Shown piece after piece: positions 30,786 to 39,650 of a stretch of 64,000 nucleotides of DNA. Position 1 is the first letter of the stretch. Every line of letters starts with the position of its first letter. The position numbers and the translations under genes are program-made. Source of the stretch: Nitrospira moscoviensis (GTDB lineage Bacteria > Nitrospirota > Nitrospiria > Nitrospirales > Nitrospiraceae). Under the pieces are notes generated by a model. That model saw nothing but the letters and a program-made list of their open reading frames with translations, had not been told where the DNA came from and ran no database searches. The stretch lies in assembly GCF_001273775.1 (NCBI RefSeq), contig NZ_CP011801.1, positions 3,574,001 to 3,638,000 of the forward strand, written 5' to 3'.

Positions 30786-33532
30786 GGGCGAACCCCGACC
30801 CTGCTGTGGATGTGCCGCCGCTCGGTTTCGTCTTCCGGATCGAGCTCGTCGCGCTCAACCGGCTCGACCCGCACGGTGGAGACTTTGTACTCCGGGCACT
30901 TCGAGCTTTCGTCCGCGCTCGACGAGAGCAGGCTGTTGAGATCCGTGCCGGGAAAATGAAAGCTGGTGAAGAGCTCGCCCCGGCGGACCCGGTCGCTCGG
31001 CGCGACGGGCAGCACGGCCGTGCTGCGCGCGCTCACGAGCCGGACCAGTTGGCCGGCCGTGAAGCCCAGCCGGGCCGCATCGTCCGGATGCATCTCCAGC
31101 ACGTCACTGTCCACTAATTCGATGATCTCCGTCCGCCGCGTCTGGGCACCGCAGTTGTAATGCTCCAGCAGCCGCCCGGTGACCAGCACGAAGGGATAGT
31201 CCTCGCTCGGCTGCTCGCCCGGCGGGAGATACTCCACCCCCACGAACCTTCCCTTCCCCCGCGCGAATGTCTCGCCATGCATCAGCCAGGTGCCGGGATG
31301 CTGCTTGTCGGGCACCGGCCATTGCAACGCCTGAGGCCGATCTAAACGCTCGTACGAGACGCCGGCCAACATCGGACTGAGGGACGCCATCTCATCCATT
31401 ATTTCCGAAGGGTGGTTGTAGCGCATCGGATAGCCCATCCTGGTGGAGACTTCACAGACCACCTGCCAGTCCGGAAGAATTCCATCCGGCGGCTCCACGG
31501 CTTTTCTGATCCGCTGGATGCGCCGCTCCAAATTCGTAAAGGTGCCGTCCTTCTCCAGGAACGACGCGCCGGGCAGCAGGAGATGCGCGAACTTCGCCGT
31601 CTGGCTGACGAAGAGATCCTGCACGACCAGGAACTCCAGCCGCGACAGAGCCTCCCGGACTTTCTTCAGATTGGGATCGGTCTGCGCCACGTCATAGCCG
31701 ATGATCCAGAGGCCTTTCAAGCGGCCGTCGAGCGCGGCATCCCACATGTCGGGAATCTTCATGCCGCGGCGAGGCGGCAGCGGGCGGCCGGTGATCGCGT
31801 GATGGCGCGCGGCGACGACCGGATCGTCCAGCAGTTGGTAGCCGACGAAATGCGTCGGCAGGCAGCCGGAATCCGACGCGCCCTGGACATTGTTCTGCCC
31901 GCGCAACGGATTGATCCCGGTGCCCGGCCGCGCAATGTTGCCCGTCGCAAGCGCCAGGTCCACCAGCGCCATCACGCCGTGGCTCCCCCACCGATGCTCG
32001 GTCACGCCGAGACCATGCACGGACAGGGACGCGCCGCTGGCCGCATACATCCGCGCCGCCCGGCGGATGTCCTCGGCCGGCACGCCGGTCAACCGCTCGA
32101 CCACCTCCGGCGGATAGTCCTTCACCGTCGCGAGCCAATCGTCGATCCCTTCCGTTCGCTGCTCGATGAAGGAGCGGTTCAGCAACCCTTCGGCGGCGAT
32201 CACATGGCCCAGTCCGTTTAAGAGCGCGACGTTCGTCCCCGGCTTCAGTTGCAGATGGATCGTCGCGGCGCGCGCGACTTCGGTGCGGCGCGGATCGATC
32301 ACGATCAGCGGCAGGCCGCGCCGGGCCAGTTGAAGCAGTTTGGCGCCCAGGACCGGATGAGATTCCGTCGGATTGGCCCCGACGACCATGATCAGCTTGG
32401 CCGCGTCGAGATCGCGGATCGAATTGGTCGCGGCGGAGGCGCCGAGCGTCTCCATCATACCGGTCACCGTCGCACTGTGGCAGACCCGCGCGCAGTTGTC
32501 GATATGGTTCGTGCCCATGACGCAGCGGATGAATTTGCCGAAGAGATAATTTTCCTCGTTCGTCCCCCGACTGGACGAAATGACCGCCGCTGCATCCGGG
32601 CCGGCTTGATCCTTGATCCGGCTGAACGACCGCGCCACCAAATCGAGCGCCTGCTCCCAGCCGACGGCTTTCCAGCCGGTCCCGTCGCGCAGGAGCGGCC
32701 GCCGCACGCGGTCCTCCGCATCGTTGTAGGTCCAGCCGAACCGGCCCTTGAGGCAGGCGTGACCGTGATTCGACGGTCCATCGTCGGAGGGCACCATCGA
32801 GACGACTCGCCCGTCCCGCAGGCCTGCGTCGAACGAACAGCCGACGCCGCAATAACCGCACGTCGTCCGCACGTGGCTCGTCGGCGGGCCGTGACGCAGC
32901 ACCGTCTTTTCGGTCAAGGCGCCGGTCGGACATTCCTTTACACAGGCGCCGCAGGAGACGCAGGTCGACGCGGCGATGCCGCCATGGCCGGCGATCCCCT
33001 GGATGCCGTCGCCGCCCCAGGCCGGTCGGATGGCGAATCCGGCTCTGACCATCGAGATGGCGAAGGCCGGTTGAATCTCATCACAGGCCCGCACGCAACG
33101 CGCGCAAGAGATGCACCGTTGGTTGTCGAACAGGAAGAAGGGGCTCGACTCATCACGGACCGGTTCGCGCTGCGCCCCGGCCGGGTAGCGGACACCTGTG
33201 ACACCATACTGCTGCGCCAGATCGGCCACCTCTTGGAGCGACTGCCCTTGCGGGCGCTCGGAGAGATAAAGCTCGATGAGGTTCCGCCGGTGCCTGGCCA
33301 GTTGCTCGCTCTCCGTCCTGACGTCCATTCCGTCACGGACCGGCATCGAGCAGGTGGCATGGAGCCCCTTCATGCCGTCGATTTCGGCGACACAAAGGCG
33401 GCAGGATCCATAGGGTGAGAGATGGACGGACGCACAGAGGCTTGGAATCCGGATGCCGGCTCTAGCCGCGGCCGTATAAATGGTGTCGCCGTGCTCCGCG
33501 GTTACAGATCGACCGTTGATCGTGAGGTTCAT
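30782..33532 (-). CDS. fdhA: NAD-dependent formate dehydrogenase, catalytic (alpha) subunit
   Basis: 916 aa. The NuoG-like N-terminal region has a [2Fe-2S] domain (IPSLCASVHLSPYGSCRLC) and [4Fe-4S] sites CISCARCVRACDEIQ and CVSCGACVKECPTGAL. Then come the molybdopterin domain with TTCGYCGVGCSFDAGLRDG, the active-site stretch NCARVCHSATVTGM and a C-terminal MoCo-binding domain (TGRLLEHYNCGAQTRR). The catalytic residue is Cys, not Sec. It oxidises formate to CO2 and passes electrons through the Fe-S chain to the FdhB/FdhC NADH module. The gene is co-directional with fdhB, fdhC and focA. A CCTCCC/GGGAGG hairpin lies in the 43-base fdhB-fdhA gap. Confidence 0.93.
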   Translation of the reverse strand: MNLTINGRSVTAEHGDTIYTAAARAGIRIPSLCASVHLSPYGSCRLCVAEIDGMKGLHATCSMPVRDGMDVRTESEQLARHRRNLIELYLSERPQGQSLQEVADLAQQYGVTGVRYPAGAQREPVRDESSPFFLFDNQRCISCARCVRACDEIQPAFAISMVRAGFAIRPAWGGDGIQGIAGHGGIAASTCVSCGACVKECPTGALTEKTVLRHGPPTSHVRTTCGYCGVGCSFDAGLRDGRVVSMVPSDDGPSNHGHACLKGRFGWTYNDAEDRVRRPLLRDGTGWKAVGWEQALDLVARSFSRIKDQAGPDAAAVISSSRGTNEENYLFGKFIRCVMGTNHIDNCARVCHSATVTGMMETLGASAATNSIRDLDAAKLIMVVGANPTESHPVLGAKLLQLARRGLPLIVIDPRRTEVARAATIHLQLKPGTNVALLNGLGHVIAAEGLLNRSFIEQRTEGIDDWLATVKDYPPEVVERLTGVPAEDIRRAARMYAASGASLSVHGLGVTEHRWGSHGVMALVDLALATGNIARPGTGINPLRGQNNVQGASDSGCLPTHFVGYQLLDDPVVAARHHAITGRPLPPRRGMKIPDMWDAALDGRLKGLWIIGYDVAQTDPNLKKVREALSRLEFLVVQDLFVSQTAKFAHLLLPGASFLEKDGTFTNLERRIQRIRKAVEPPDGILPDWQVVCEVSTRMGYPMRYNHPSEIMDEMASLSPMLAGVSYERLDRPQALQWPVPDKQHPGTWLMHGETFARGKGRFVGVEYLPPGEQPSEDYPFVLVTGRLLEHYNCGAQTRRTEIIELVDSDVLEMHPDDAARLGFTAGQLVRLVSARSTAVLPVAPSDRVRRGELFTSFHFPGTDLNSLLSSSADESSKCPEYKVSTVRVEPVERDELDPEDETERRHIHSRVGVRP

Positions 33533-33575
33533 TCGTTAGTCCTCAGCTTCCACCCCCACCCACTCCTCCCCCGGG

Positions 33576-35081
33576 CTAGGGAGGGGGACCGACAGCCGAG
33601 AGCCTCCTCGTGAACTCCTCCGGCCAATGTTCCATCGCCGTCAGCACCGGATAGGGTCCTCGCGCGCCGTGGGCGCAGAGGCTGGTCGCCTTCATGGTCT
33701 CGCCGAGATCGGCCAGCAGGGTCAAATCATCGGCGGTGCCCTGCCCCGCTTCTATCCGTTCCAACAACTCGCGACCACGCACCGAACCGATGCGGCAGGG
33801 CGTGCATTTGCCGCAGGACTCATCGGCGGTGAAGGTCATGTAATGGCGCGCCAACTCCACCATGTCGGTCCGGTCGTCGAACACGACGATCCCTCCGTGC
33901 CCCAGCACAGCCCCGATGTCGTTGAACGCATCGAAGCAGAGAGGAATGTCGAGCGCCGATTCCGGAAACAGACTCCCGAGGGGACCGCCGACTTGGACCG
34001 CTTTGAATCGCGCGCCCTCGACCATGCCGCCGCCGAACCGTTCCAGCACCTCCCCTAAGGTCGCGCCGAACGGAATCTCCACCAACCCGGGCTGCCGGAT
34101 GCGTCCGCCCAATTGCAGCGCGATGGTGCCCTTCGACCGTTCGGTGCCGAGCGACGCATGCCACGCCGCCCCGCGGGCCAGAATTTCCGTCACGGTGCCG
34201 AACGTCAGCACGTTGCTCACGACGGTGGGCTTGCCGTAGAGACCGGCCACGGCCGGATAGGGCGGCCGCACTTTTACCATGCCGCGGCCGCCTTCGAGCG
34301 AGGAGAGCAGCGCCGTCTCCTCGCCGCAGACGTACGAGCCGGCTCCGCGGAAGACTTCCAATCGAAACGGCCGTCCGTCCACCACCAACAGCCCCGCCCG
34401 CTCGGCTTCCGTGATCGCGGCGCTCATCGTCACGGCGGCGGCCGGATATTCCCACCGGCAATAGATGTAGCCGCGATCGGCGCCGATGGCCTTGGCGCAG
34501 ATCAGCATGCCTTCGATCAGCCGGAACGGCTCGCCTTCCATGATCAGGCGGTCGCAGTAGGTGCCGGCGTCGCCTTCGTCGGCATTGGCGACCACATACT
34601 TCTGATCGGCCTCCGTGCGCCGCGCGATGTCCCACTTGCTCCAGACCGGAAAGGCTGCGCCGCCGCGCCCGCGCAGGCCGGATACTTTCATTTCTGCAAT
34701 GATCGCCTCCGGCGACAGACCGGCCGCGGCTTCATAGCCGCGCCAGCCGCCGAGCGCGCGATACCGGGCCAACGAGAGAGGCTCCGCCATGCCGAAACGG
34801 GCGAACACGATCCGTTGTTGCCGGGCTAAGAACGAGAGATCGGAGACCGGCAGGCCGCCGACACCGGCGCGAATGCGCGGCAGATCCTCCGGCGTGGCCC
34901 GCGGCCAGAGCAGCCGGCCTTCCGGCCCATCACGCTCCACCAGCGGTTCGAGAAAGAAGGCCCCGCGACTCGACGTCCGGACCAGCTCCACGCCGGGAGC
35001 CTCAGCCCAAGCCTGCGCCAGCCGGTCTGCGCCGGCCGCTCTGGCCGAGGTGTCGTTGGAGAGATAGAGAGTGACGGACAT
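33576..35081 (-). CDS. fdhB: NAD-dependent formate dehydrogenase, FMN/NADH-binding (beta, NuoF-like) subunit
   Basis: 501 aa. An N-terminal thioredoxin-like part (MSVTLYLSNDTSARAAGADR) is followed by the NuoF core: SGLRGRGGAAFPVWSKWDIA (FMN/NAD loop), VCGEETALLSSLEGGRG, and the C-terminal [4Fe-4S] motif ESCGKCTPCRIGSVRG. It delivers electrons from formate to NAD. Start 35081 is chosen because the frame extension to 35162 runs through a REP-like palindrome and has no homology. Confidence 0.92.
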   Translation of the reverse strand: MSVTLYLSNDTSARAAGADRLAQAWAEAPGVELVRTSSRGAFFLEPLVERDGPEGRLLWPRATPEDLPRIRAGVGGLPVSDLSFLARQQRIVFARFGMAEPLSLARYRALGGWRGYEAAAGLSPEAIIAEMKVSGLRGRGGAAFPVWSKWDIARRTEADQKYVVANADEGDAGTYCDRLIMEGEPFRLIEGMLICAKAIGADRGYIYCRWEYPAAAVTMSAAITEAERAGLLVVDGRPFRLEVFRGAGSYVCGEETALLSSLEGGRGMVKVRPPYPAVAGLYGKPTVVSNVLTFGTVTEILARGAAWHASLGTERSKGTIALQLGGRIRQPGLVEIPFGATLGEVLERFGGGMVEGARFKAVQVGGPLGSLFPESALDIPLCFDAFNDIGAVLGHGGIVVFDDRTDMVELARHYMTFTADESCGKCTPCRIGSVRGRELLERIEAGQGTADDLTLLADLGETMKATSLCAHGARGPYPVLTAMEHWPEEFTRRLSAVGPPP

Positions 35082-35120
35082 AAAATGTGCGTTCGATAAG
35101 TTGGAGTGCGCTGTCATCGC

Positions 35121-35188
35121 TCCGCTCGCCCTGAGCCTGTCGAGGGCGGCGGCTCCGTTCATGGTTCGACAAGCTCACCACGAACGAT
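35121..35188. repeat. REP-like palindromic element between fdhC and fdhB
   Basis: CGCCCTGAGCCTGTCGAGGG at about 35127-35146 and GGTTCGACAAGCTCACCACG at 35163-35182 are two half-palindromes. Their pairing (GAGCCTGTCGA with TCGACAAGCTC) makes a large hairpin. I remember near-identical units dispersed in many environmental genomes. It may stabilise or separate the fdhC and fdhB transcripts. Confidence 0.7.
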
Positions 35189-35196
35189 GATACGAT

Positions 35197-35667
35197 TCAT
35201 GAAATGTGTTTCAAGATTTCCTGCAACTGATCCCCCGTCACACGCCCGTAGATTCGGTCGTCCACCATCACCGTCGGCCCGACGCCGCAGTTGCCGAGGC
35301 AGTACACGCGTTCAAGCGCGAAGCGCCCGTCCGCCGTCGTCTCGCCGAGTCCGATATGAAGCTCGTTCTTGAGCTCGGTCAGCAGACCGGCCGATCGGTT
35401 GGCGACACAGGCTTCTCCCAGACACAGACGGATCACGTGGCGGCCTCGGGGAATCGTGTGCAGGTCCGGGTAATAGGACAGCACGCCCGCGATGTCGGCC
35501 TCGGTGACAGCCAACGCGTCCGCGATCGGCGCGATGGCGCCGGCCGGCACATGTCCCAGCGCCTGCTGGACCGCCAGCAATGTGCGCAGAATATTGGCGC
35601 GCCGGCCCGGCTGCGGCCGATGCTCTTCCAGCAGGCCGGCCAGTACCGTTGTTTCCTCGCCCGTCAT
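35197..35667 (-). CDS. fdhC: Formate dehydrogenase gamma/NuoE-like [2Fe-2S] subunit
   Basis: A 156-aa thioredoxin-like ferredoxin. NuoE hallmarks: the helical N terminus (ILRTLLAVQQALGHVPAGAI, VTEADIAGVLSYYPDLH) and the four [2Fe-2S] Cys in CLGEAC and YCLGNCGVGPTVMVDD. It is the small NADH-module subunit. Its start overlaps the unrecognised upstream gene by 4 bases. Confidence 0.9.
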   Translation of the reverse strand: MTGEETTVLAGLLEEHRPQPGRRANILRTLLAVQQALGHVPAGAIAPIADALAVTEADIAGVLSYYPDLHTIPRGRHVIRLCLGEACVANRSAGLLTELKNELHIGLGETTADGRFALERVYCLGNCGVGPTVMVDDRIYGRVTGDQLQEILKHIS

Positions 35668-37040
35668 CGATGCACCTCGTCCAAGCCGACATGGCCTCTC
35701 AGCACATTATAATCGTAGGCTCGCCGGTGGGATCGCAACAGTCCGGGATCGCTCCGCTCCATTTCATCGATCAAGGCGGCGACCCGCTCGCGGAGAGCGG
35801 GGGAGGCAGCTGCATGGCGCGGCGTTTGTCCGCCGAGCGCATGGTGCGGCTGGTCGGACCATTCCAGATAGGCCTGCTCGAGGAATCCCTTCAATAATGC
35901 CAGGTCCTCCTCCGGGCTGACGACGACGGCGAGCGGCTCATCGCCGGTCAGTTGATCCAGCGAGACCCGGCGCGCCGGGGGCGCGAGGGTCTCCCCTCGG
36001 AAATGCAGCGAAAAGCCGAAGGATGCGGCCAACCGATGCTTCACCGAATCGAGCCGCTCGGGGCTTTCGCATTCCACCATCAATTGAGCCGAAGTGAGGG
36101 TGACCCGCGCGACGGTCAGCGTGCCGCCCTCTCGTGTCTCTTGTTGGAACCAGCGTCGCACCGGTTTTCCAGAAGCCGAGCTCCCGTCCGCGGGCGGCTC
36201 CGGCGTGAGCTCCGTCAGCCCCGTCAGGCCGTCGGCCAGAAATCGATAGTCGTGATGGTCGTAGACCGCCACGGCATAGAGATAGGGCTGGCCCTGGGGA
36301 GTCCGATACTGAATATGCACGACGGCGTCCACGAGGGCCGCGATGCGCAGTTCGGCGAAGGCCCAGAGGATCATATGCCCGAAGCGCTTGGCGAATTCCT
36401 GCCACTCGCCCAACGCAAACGACCCCGACGCCATTTCCATCTCCCGCCGCCACTCGGCGGTCTGCTCCACGAGCGCCTGCGCATCGGCCGGTGGCATGAT
36501 GATGCCCGGCCCGGCCCAGACGGCCCGGTTGGAATCAGCCGCGTCGGGGCGGCGGATCACACGAGTCAACAGCATCTGCCCCACCGTGAATCGTCCAGCG
36601 GCGTCGCCGCCGGGCAGTTCAAGCGCCGTCCCATCGCCGATGGACCGGAGCATGATCGCGCCCTCCGGCTGAGTGACCGCGGTGACTTCCAGCACATCGG
36701 TATAAGAATGTTTCAGCGGATCGAGCCAAGCCCGCTCCTCACTGCCGATGTGCTCCGTAATCACGTCGCGGAGCTGCTCGATCAACGTGAGTTGCCCGGT
36801 TTCCGGATAGACGTCGCAGTAGAGGATTAAGGCGGCAAGGTCCACTTCCTGCGGCAAAGGCGTGAGGACCCCGCCGGCTTCTCCATCGAGATACGGCTTG
36901 AGCGCGCGGGCCAAGGCGGCCTCGCGTTGCGCGGCAAACTCGGGTTTCACCGACAGCGCCTCCAGCCGGGCGATCACCAGCTCGAGCGCCGGAGGGAGAG
37001 GCAGTGAGAAGCCGGCGGCCCGATCATTCGCGAGCTTCAT
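35664..37040 (-). CDS. Unrecognised 458-aa protein coupled to formate dehydrogenase
   Basis: A soluble, acidic 458-aa protein overlapping fdhC by 4 bases and the DUF2934 gene by 17. It has no signal peptide and no metal motif. Segments include LAALILYCDVYPETGQLTLI, VEQTAEWRREMEMASGSFAL, YLYAVAVYDHHDYRFLADGL and LRERVAALIDEMERSDPGLL. It is probably an FDH assembly, cofactor or regulatory factor, but this is inferred only from operon position. Confidence 0.7.
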   Translation of the reverse strand: MKLANDRAAGFSLPLPPALELVIARLEALSVKPEFAAQREAALARALKPYLDGEAGGVLTPLPQEVDLAALILYCDVYPETGQLTLIEQLRDVITEHIGSEERAWLDPLKHSYTDVLEVTAVTQPEGAIMLRSIGDGTALELPGGDAAGRFTVGQMLLTRVIRRPDAADSNRAVWAGPGIIMPPADAQALVEQTAEWRREMEMASGSFALGEWQEFAKRFGHMILWAFAELRIAALVDAVVHIQYRTPQGQPYLYAVAVYDHHDYRFLADGLTGLTELTPEPPADGSSASGKPVRRWFQQETREGGTLTVARVTLTSAQLMVECESPERLDSVKHRLAASFGFSLHFRGETLAPPARRVSLDQLTGDEPLAVVVSPEEDLALLKGFLEQAYLEWSDQPHHALGGQTPRHAAASPALRERVAALIDEMERSDPGLLRSHRRAYDYNVLRGHVGLDEVHR

Positions 37041-37236
37041 GAATTTCGTCCATCACGATCTGCTCGGCATCGAGCCAATTTTGGAGCGCTTGGCCGTCGC
37101 GCCGCCCGCGCGCCTCCCAGAGTTCATACGCCTTCTTCGCGATGCGGTCCCACATACCCTCGGGTAGCTCGATCGGAATCGGGGCCGCGGCCGGCACGGA
37201 CTTCAGCGCTTTTGATTTTTTCATCACGACGGCCAT
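37024..37236 (-). CDS. DUF2934 protein
   Basis: A 70-aa protein whose C-terminal 45 residues (MWDRIAKKAYELWEARGRRD, QALQNWLDAEQIVMDEIHE) match DUF2934: an AYELW-x-RG-x-DG then W-x-A-E segment. The N terminus is Lys- and Ala/Pro-rich. DUF2934 proteins are small and of unknown function. Its start is 3 bases after the universal stress gene upstream, within the formate dehydrogenase transcription unit. Confidence 0.85.
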   Translation of the reverse strand: MAVVMKKSKALKSVPAAAPIPIELPEGMWDRIAKKAYELWEARGRRDGQALQNWLDAEQIVMDEIHEARE

Positions 37237-37239
37237 GGT

Positions 37240-38205
37240 TCACTCCTTGGTTTCAGGGTTCGTGGCCCGTTCGCCCCGTGGCGCCACCACAGGACGATGG
37301 CCCGGTTGGAACTTCGGGCTGCGCACGGTGAGGACGGGACAGTCGGCGCGCCGCAGCACCGCTTCGGCGACGCTGCCGTAGAAGGCGTGAGAGATGCCGC
37401 GTCGGCCGTGCGTGCCCATCACGAGCAGGTCGGCGTCGGCCTGGCGCACGGCGTCCAGGATGGAATCGGCCGGCATCCCACCGCGCAACTCATACTCGGC
37501 GGTAAGACCAACGCCGCTGACGGCGGAGGCCAGCGCGGAAAGGCGAGCGGTCATCGCGTCGCGGGTCTGTTCCCGCTTGGCGGCGTGCAGCAGCGTGAAG
37601 TCCAAGCCGTACGACACCGGTTCGAGCACATGCAGCAGCTTGAGCGAGGCCTTCTCGCGCTGCGCGACCGTCGCGGCATATTCCAGCGCATCGAGCGAGC
37701 AGTCCGAAAAATCCACCGGCACGAGCAGGCGATGGAGCGCGAGAGACCGGGCTTCGTCGGCCCCCGGTTTCTTCGCCCGCACCGCCAACACGGGGCAGGG
37801 CGCCGTCCGGATGATGCGTTCCGCCGTGCTCCCCAAGACGACGTGCTCCAGCCCTGTTTTTCCCCTTGTGCCGACCACGATGAGGTCCGCGTCTTCCTCT
37901 TCGGCCGCAGCCGATACTTCTTGGCTGGGAATGCCGGTGGCGATGCGGGTTTTGACGGGCACCGAGCGCGCCGACGCCCGCGCTTTGAGCTCCACCAACT
38001 CGCGCGTGGCCTGCTTCAGCAATTCTCCCAAATAGAGGCGATTGACGGGATAGTCGGGATTCATGCCGGGCGGAAACTCCAACACGCTGACCACCGTGAG
38101 CGCCGCCCCCCAGGAAGCGGCCAGCGCACAGGCGTACTGCTCCGCCCCCTCGGCCCAGCGGGAGAGATCGGTGGCAAACAGGATGCGCGGCTGCGCCGGA
38201 TTCAT
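37240..38205 (-). CDS. Universal stress protein, two UspA domains
   Basis: 321 aa with two Usp domains: ILFATDLSRWAEGAEQYACA, VVGTRGKTGLEHVVLGSTAE with TAPCPVLAVR, then LVPVDFSDCSLDALEYAATV and VMGTHGRRGISHAFYGSVAE with ADCPVLTVR. Both have the G-x2-G-x9-G(S/T) nucleotide-binding pattern. First gene of the tightly packed DUF2934-458aa-fdhCBA-focA-pfk series, linking stress response to formate oxidation. Confidence 0.92.
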   Translation of the reverse strand: MNPAQPRILFATDLSRWAEGAEQYACALAASWGAALTVVSVLEFPPGMNPDYPVNRLYLGELLKQATRELVELKARASARSVPVKTRIATGIPSQEVSAAAEEEDADLIVVGTRGKTGLEHVVLGSTAERIIRTAPCPVLAVRAKKPGADEARSLALHRLLVPVDFSDCSLDALEYAATVAQREKASLKLLHVLEPVSYGLDFTLLHAAKREQTRDAMTARLSALASAVSGVGLTAEYELRGGMPADSILDAVRQADADLLVMGTHGRRGISHAFYGSVAEAVLRRADCPVLTVRSPKFQPGHRPVVAPRGERATNPETKE

Positions 38206-38255
38206 CTCGGGTTACCTTTTTCGTCACTCACCACTCGTCACTCGCCGCTTTCCAT

Positions 38256-38678
38256 TTACACCGCTTCCACGTTCAGCAACAGCAATTCACCCGCCATGTT
38301 CGGATGGATGGAACAGCGGAATTCGTGCCGGCCCGGCCGCGACATGTTGAACCGGACGGTCGCGTCCCGCTTGGGATCAAGATAGACGCCGGCGAGGCCG
38401 CGCCCGTAGACGATCACGCCGTCTTTTTCAATCTGGGCCGGAATACCGTCGAACATGGTGGAGCCGAAATCGTGCCGCTCGGGATCCTCGTTTCGGATCT
38501 TGATCACCGTCGCGACGCCCAGGCGCAGCGTCGGCTGCTTGGTGAGAAACTTGAAATCCTTGATCGTCACCTCCACCACCTGCTCGCTTTGGGCCAGCAG
38601 CGGTCCCGCCGTCTGCCACCCCGACGCCCAGGCCAGCCCGAGCACCAGACACCAGGCCCACAGGCTTTCCGTCTTCAT
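38256..38678 (-). CDS. Secreted cupredoxin-domain protein
   Basis: A 140-aa protein starting MKTESLWAWCLVLGLAWASG, a signal peptide, then a plastocyanin-like fold (VVEVTIKDFKFLTKQPTLRL). Type-1 copper ligands appear complete: His in PERHDFG and the C-x2-H-x2-M cluster in FRCSIHPNMAGE. Periplasmic electron carrier or nitrosocyanin/CopC-like sensor. Start 38678 with SD in AGGGGGACAG context is preferred to the long 38759 frame. Confidence 0.82.
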   Translation of the reverse strand: MKTESLWAWCLVLGLAWASGWQTAGPLLAQSEQVVEVTIKDFKFLTKQPTLRLGVATVIKIRNEDPERHDFGSTMFDGIPAQIEKDGVIVYGRGLAGVYLDPKRDATVRFNMSRPGRHEFRCSIHPNMAGELLLLNVEAV

Positions 38679-38692
38679 AGCTGTCCCCCTCC

Positions 38693-39202
38693 TTATGATG
38701 AACGCTTCGATGGGCGCGATTCCACGGGCGCCGAGAGCGGCACGGTCAACACCGGGCATCCCGCGGTGCGCACCACTTTCTCCGCCGTGCTGCCGAAAAA
38801 GAGCTTCTCCACACTGCCGGACCGGCCGCCGTAGGTGCCCATGACGATCACATCGACGGGCTGCGTGCGCGCAATCTTGGCGATCTCGGTGAACGGCGCC
38901 CCCTCGACGATCAATCTCGTGCAGGCCACTCCCTTCGCCTCATCCGATTCCAGCAGCTTCCGGACATTCAGCCGCGCATGATGCCGCAGCCGGCGGCGTT
39001 GTGCCGCCGCATCGGACGGCACGGCCAGCAGCCCCAGGCGATGGAAGGCCGCCAAGGCGTTCGTGTCGATCACATGCAGCACCAGCACTTGGGAGCCCTC
39101 CATCCGCGCCAACCGGCAGGCTACGCGGAAGGCTTCGTTGGAGCAGGGAGAGAAATCGACCGGCGCCAAAATCGTTTTGAAGAGCGTCATCTCGCGGGCC
39201 AT
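38693..39202 (-). CDS. Universal stress protein, single UspA domain
   Basis: 169 aa from MAREMTLFKTILAPVDFSPC. Usp motifs VLVLHVIDTNALAAFHRL, VMGTYGGRSGSVEKLFFGST and RTAGCPVLTVPL. GGAAGGA precedes ATG 39202. The frame extension to 39583 is a read-through of non-coding DNA. It lies 14 bases upstream of the cupredoxin gene. Confidence 0.88.
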   Translation of the reverse strand: MAREMTLFKTILAPVDFSPCSNEAFRVACRLARMEGSQVLVLHVIDTNALAAFHRLGLLAVPSDAAAQRRRLRHHARLNVRKLLESDEAKGVACTRLIVEGAPFTEIAKIARTQPVDVIVMGTYGGRSGSVEKLFFGSTAEKVVRTAGCPVLTVPLSAPVESRPSKRSS

Positions 39203-39325
39203 ATGGGTCCTTCCGCGGTTGAAGAGTGAGCAAGGGCGGTGCCTATCCTTCCCCGGCCAGGCGGCTGTGATTTCGGCGGTTACTCTGGGCAAACGTCCCA
39301 AACCCCGGGCCGGTCGGGGGATTGT

Positions 39326-39355
39326 TGCTACAGTGTGACGGCTTGGGCTGTAGCA
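39326..39355. promoter_or_regulatory. Inverted repeat between divergent stress genes
   Basis: TGCTACAG (39326-39333) and CTGTAGCA (39348-39355) form a perfect 8-bp inverted repeat with a 14-base spacer, 124 bases before the minus-strand stress gene. The 30-bp size fits a dimeric regulator site; no regulator is identified. Confidence 0.45.
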
Positions 39356-39467
39356 GAAATCATCATCCCTGCAAGAGCCGGTGATGCTCAACGTCTCATC
39401 GCCGGACAAGTAGAGGATTTCCGTATCGGCACTGGACTTGCTCCCTCTGTCGGCGAGGGAGCGCGAG

Positions 39468-39563
39468 ATGACACCTGCACGATGGTGGTTGGTCGGAGCG
39501 ATCGCAGTGGGCGCCGTGATCGCGGTGTATCTCATTTTCTTTTGTCCGACGGAGTGCCATTGA
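39468..39563 (+). CDS. 31-aa single-pass membrane peptide
   Basis: ATG 39468, preceded by GAGGGA, codes MTPARWWLVGAIAVGAVIAV followed by YLIFFCPTECH. One transmembrane helix with a Cys-Pro-Thr-Glu-Cys-His tail. The CxxxCH end could bind metal. Too short for usual gene callers. The remainder of 39203-39650 has no other gene. Confidence 0.5.
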   Translation: MTPARWWLVGAIAVGAVIAVYLIFFCPTECH

Positions 39564-39650
39564 TCTGCCACCGGATCACTCACCGGGATGCCGATTCATG
39601 GCCACGGCGGCCGAGTTGATGTGAATGGATAGCGAACGAAAAGGTGCCGT

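Noticed and set aside
30782..33532. Selenocysteine in formate dehydrogenase
   Set aside because: The catalytic position reads Cys (RVCHSATV) and there is no in-frame TGA.
33533..33575. CCTCCC/GGGAGG hairpin between fdhB and fdhA as a terminator
   Set aside because: The stem is only about 6 bp, has no T-run, and lies inside a co-directional gene series; it is mentioned with fdhA only.
35082..35162. Longer N terminus of FdhB (MNGAAALDRLRASG)
   Set aside because: It is encoded by the REP-like palindrome and its flank; family proteins start near MSVTLYLS.
36862..38385. Plus-strand frames opposite the formate and stress genes
   Set aside because: Composition and lack of start signals mark them as shadows of the minus-strand coding frames.
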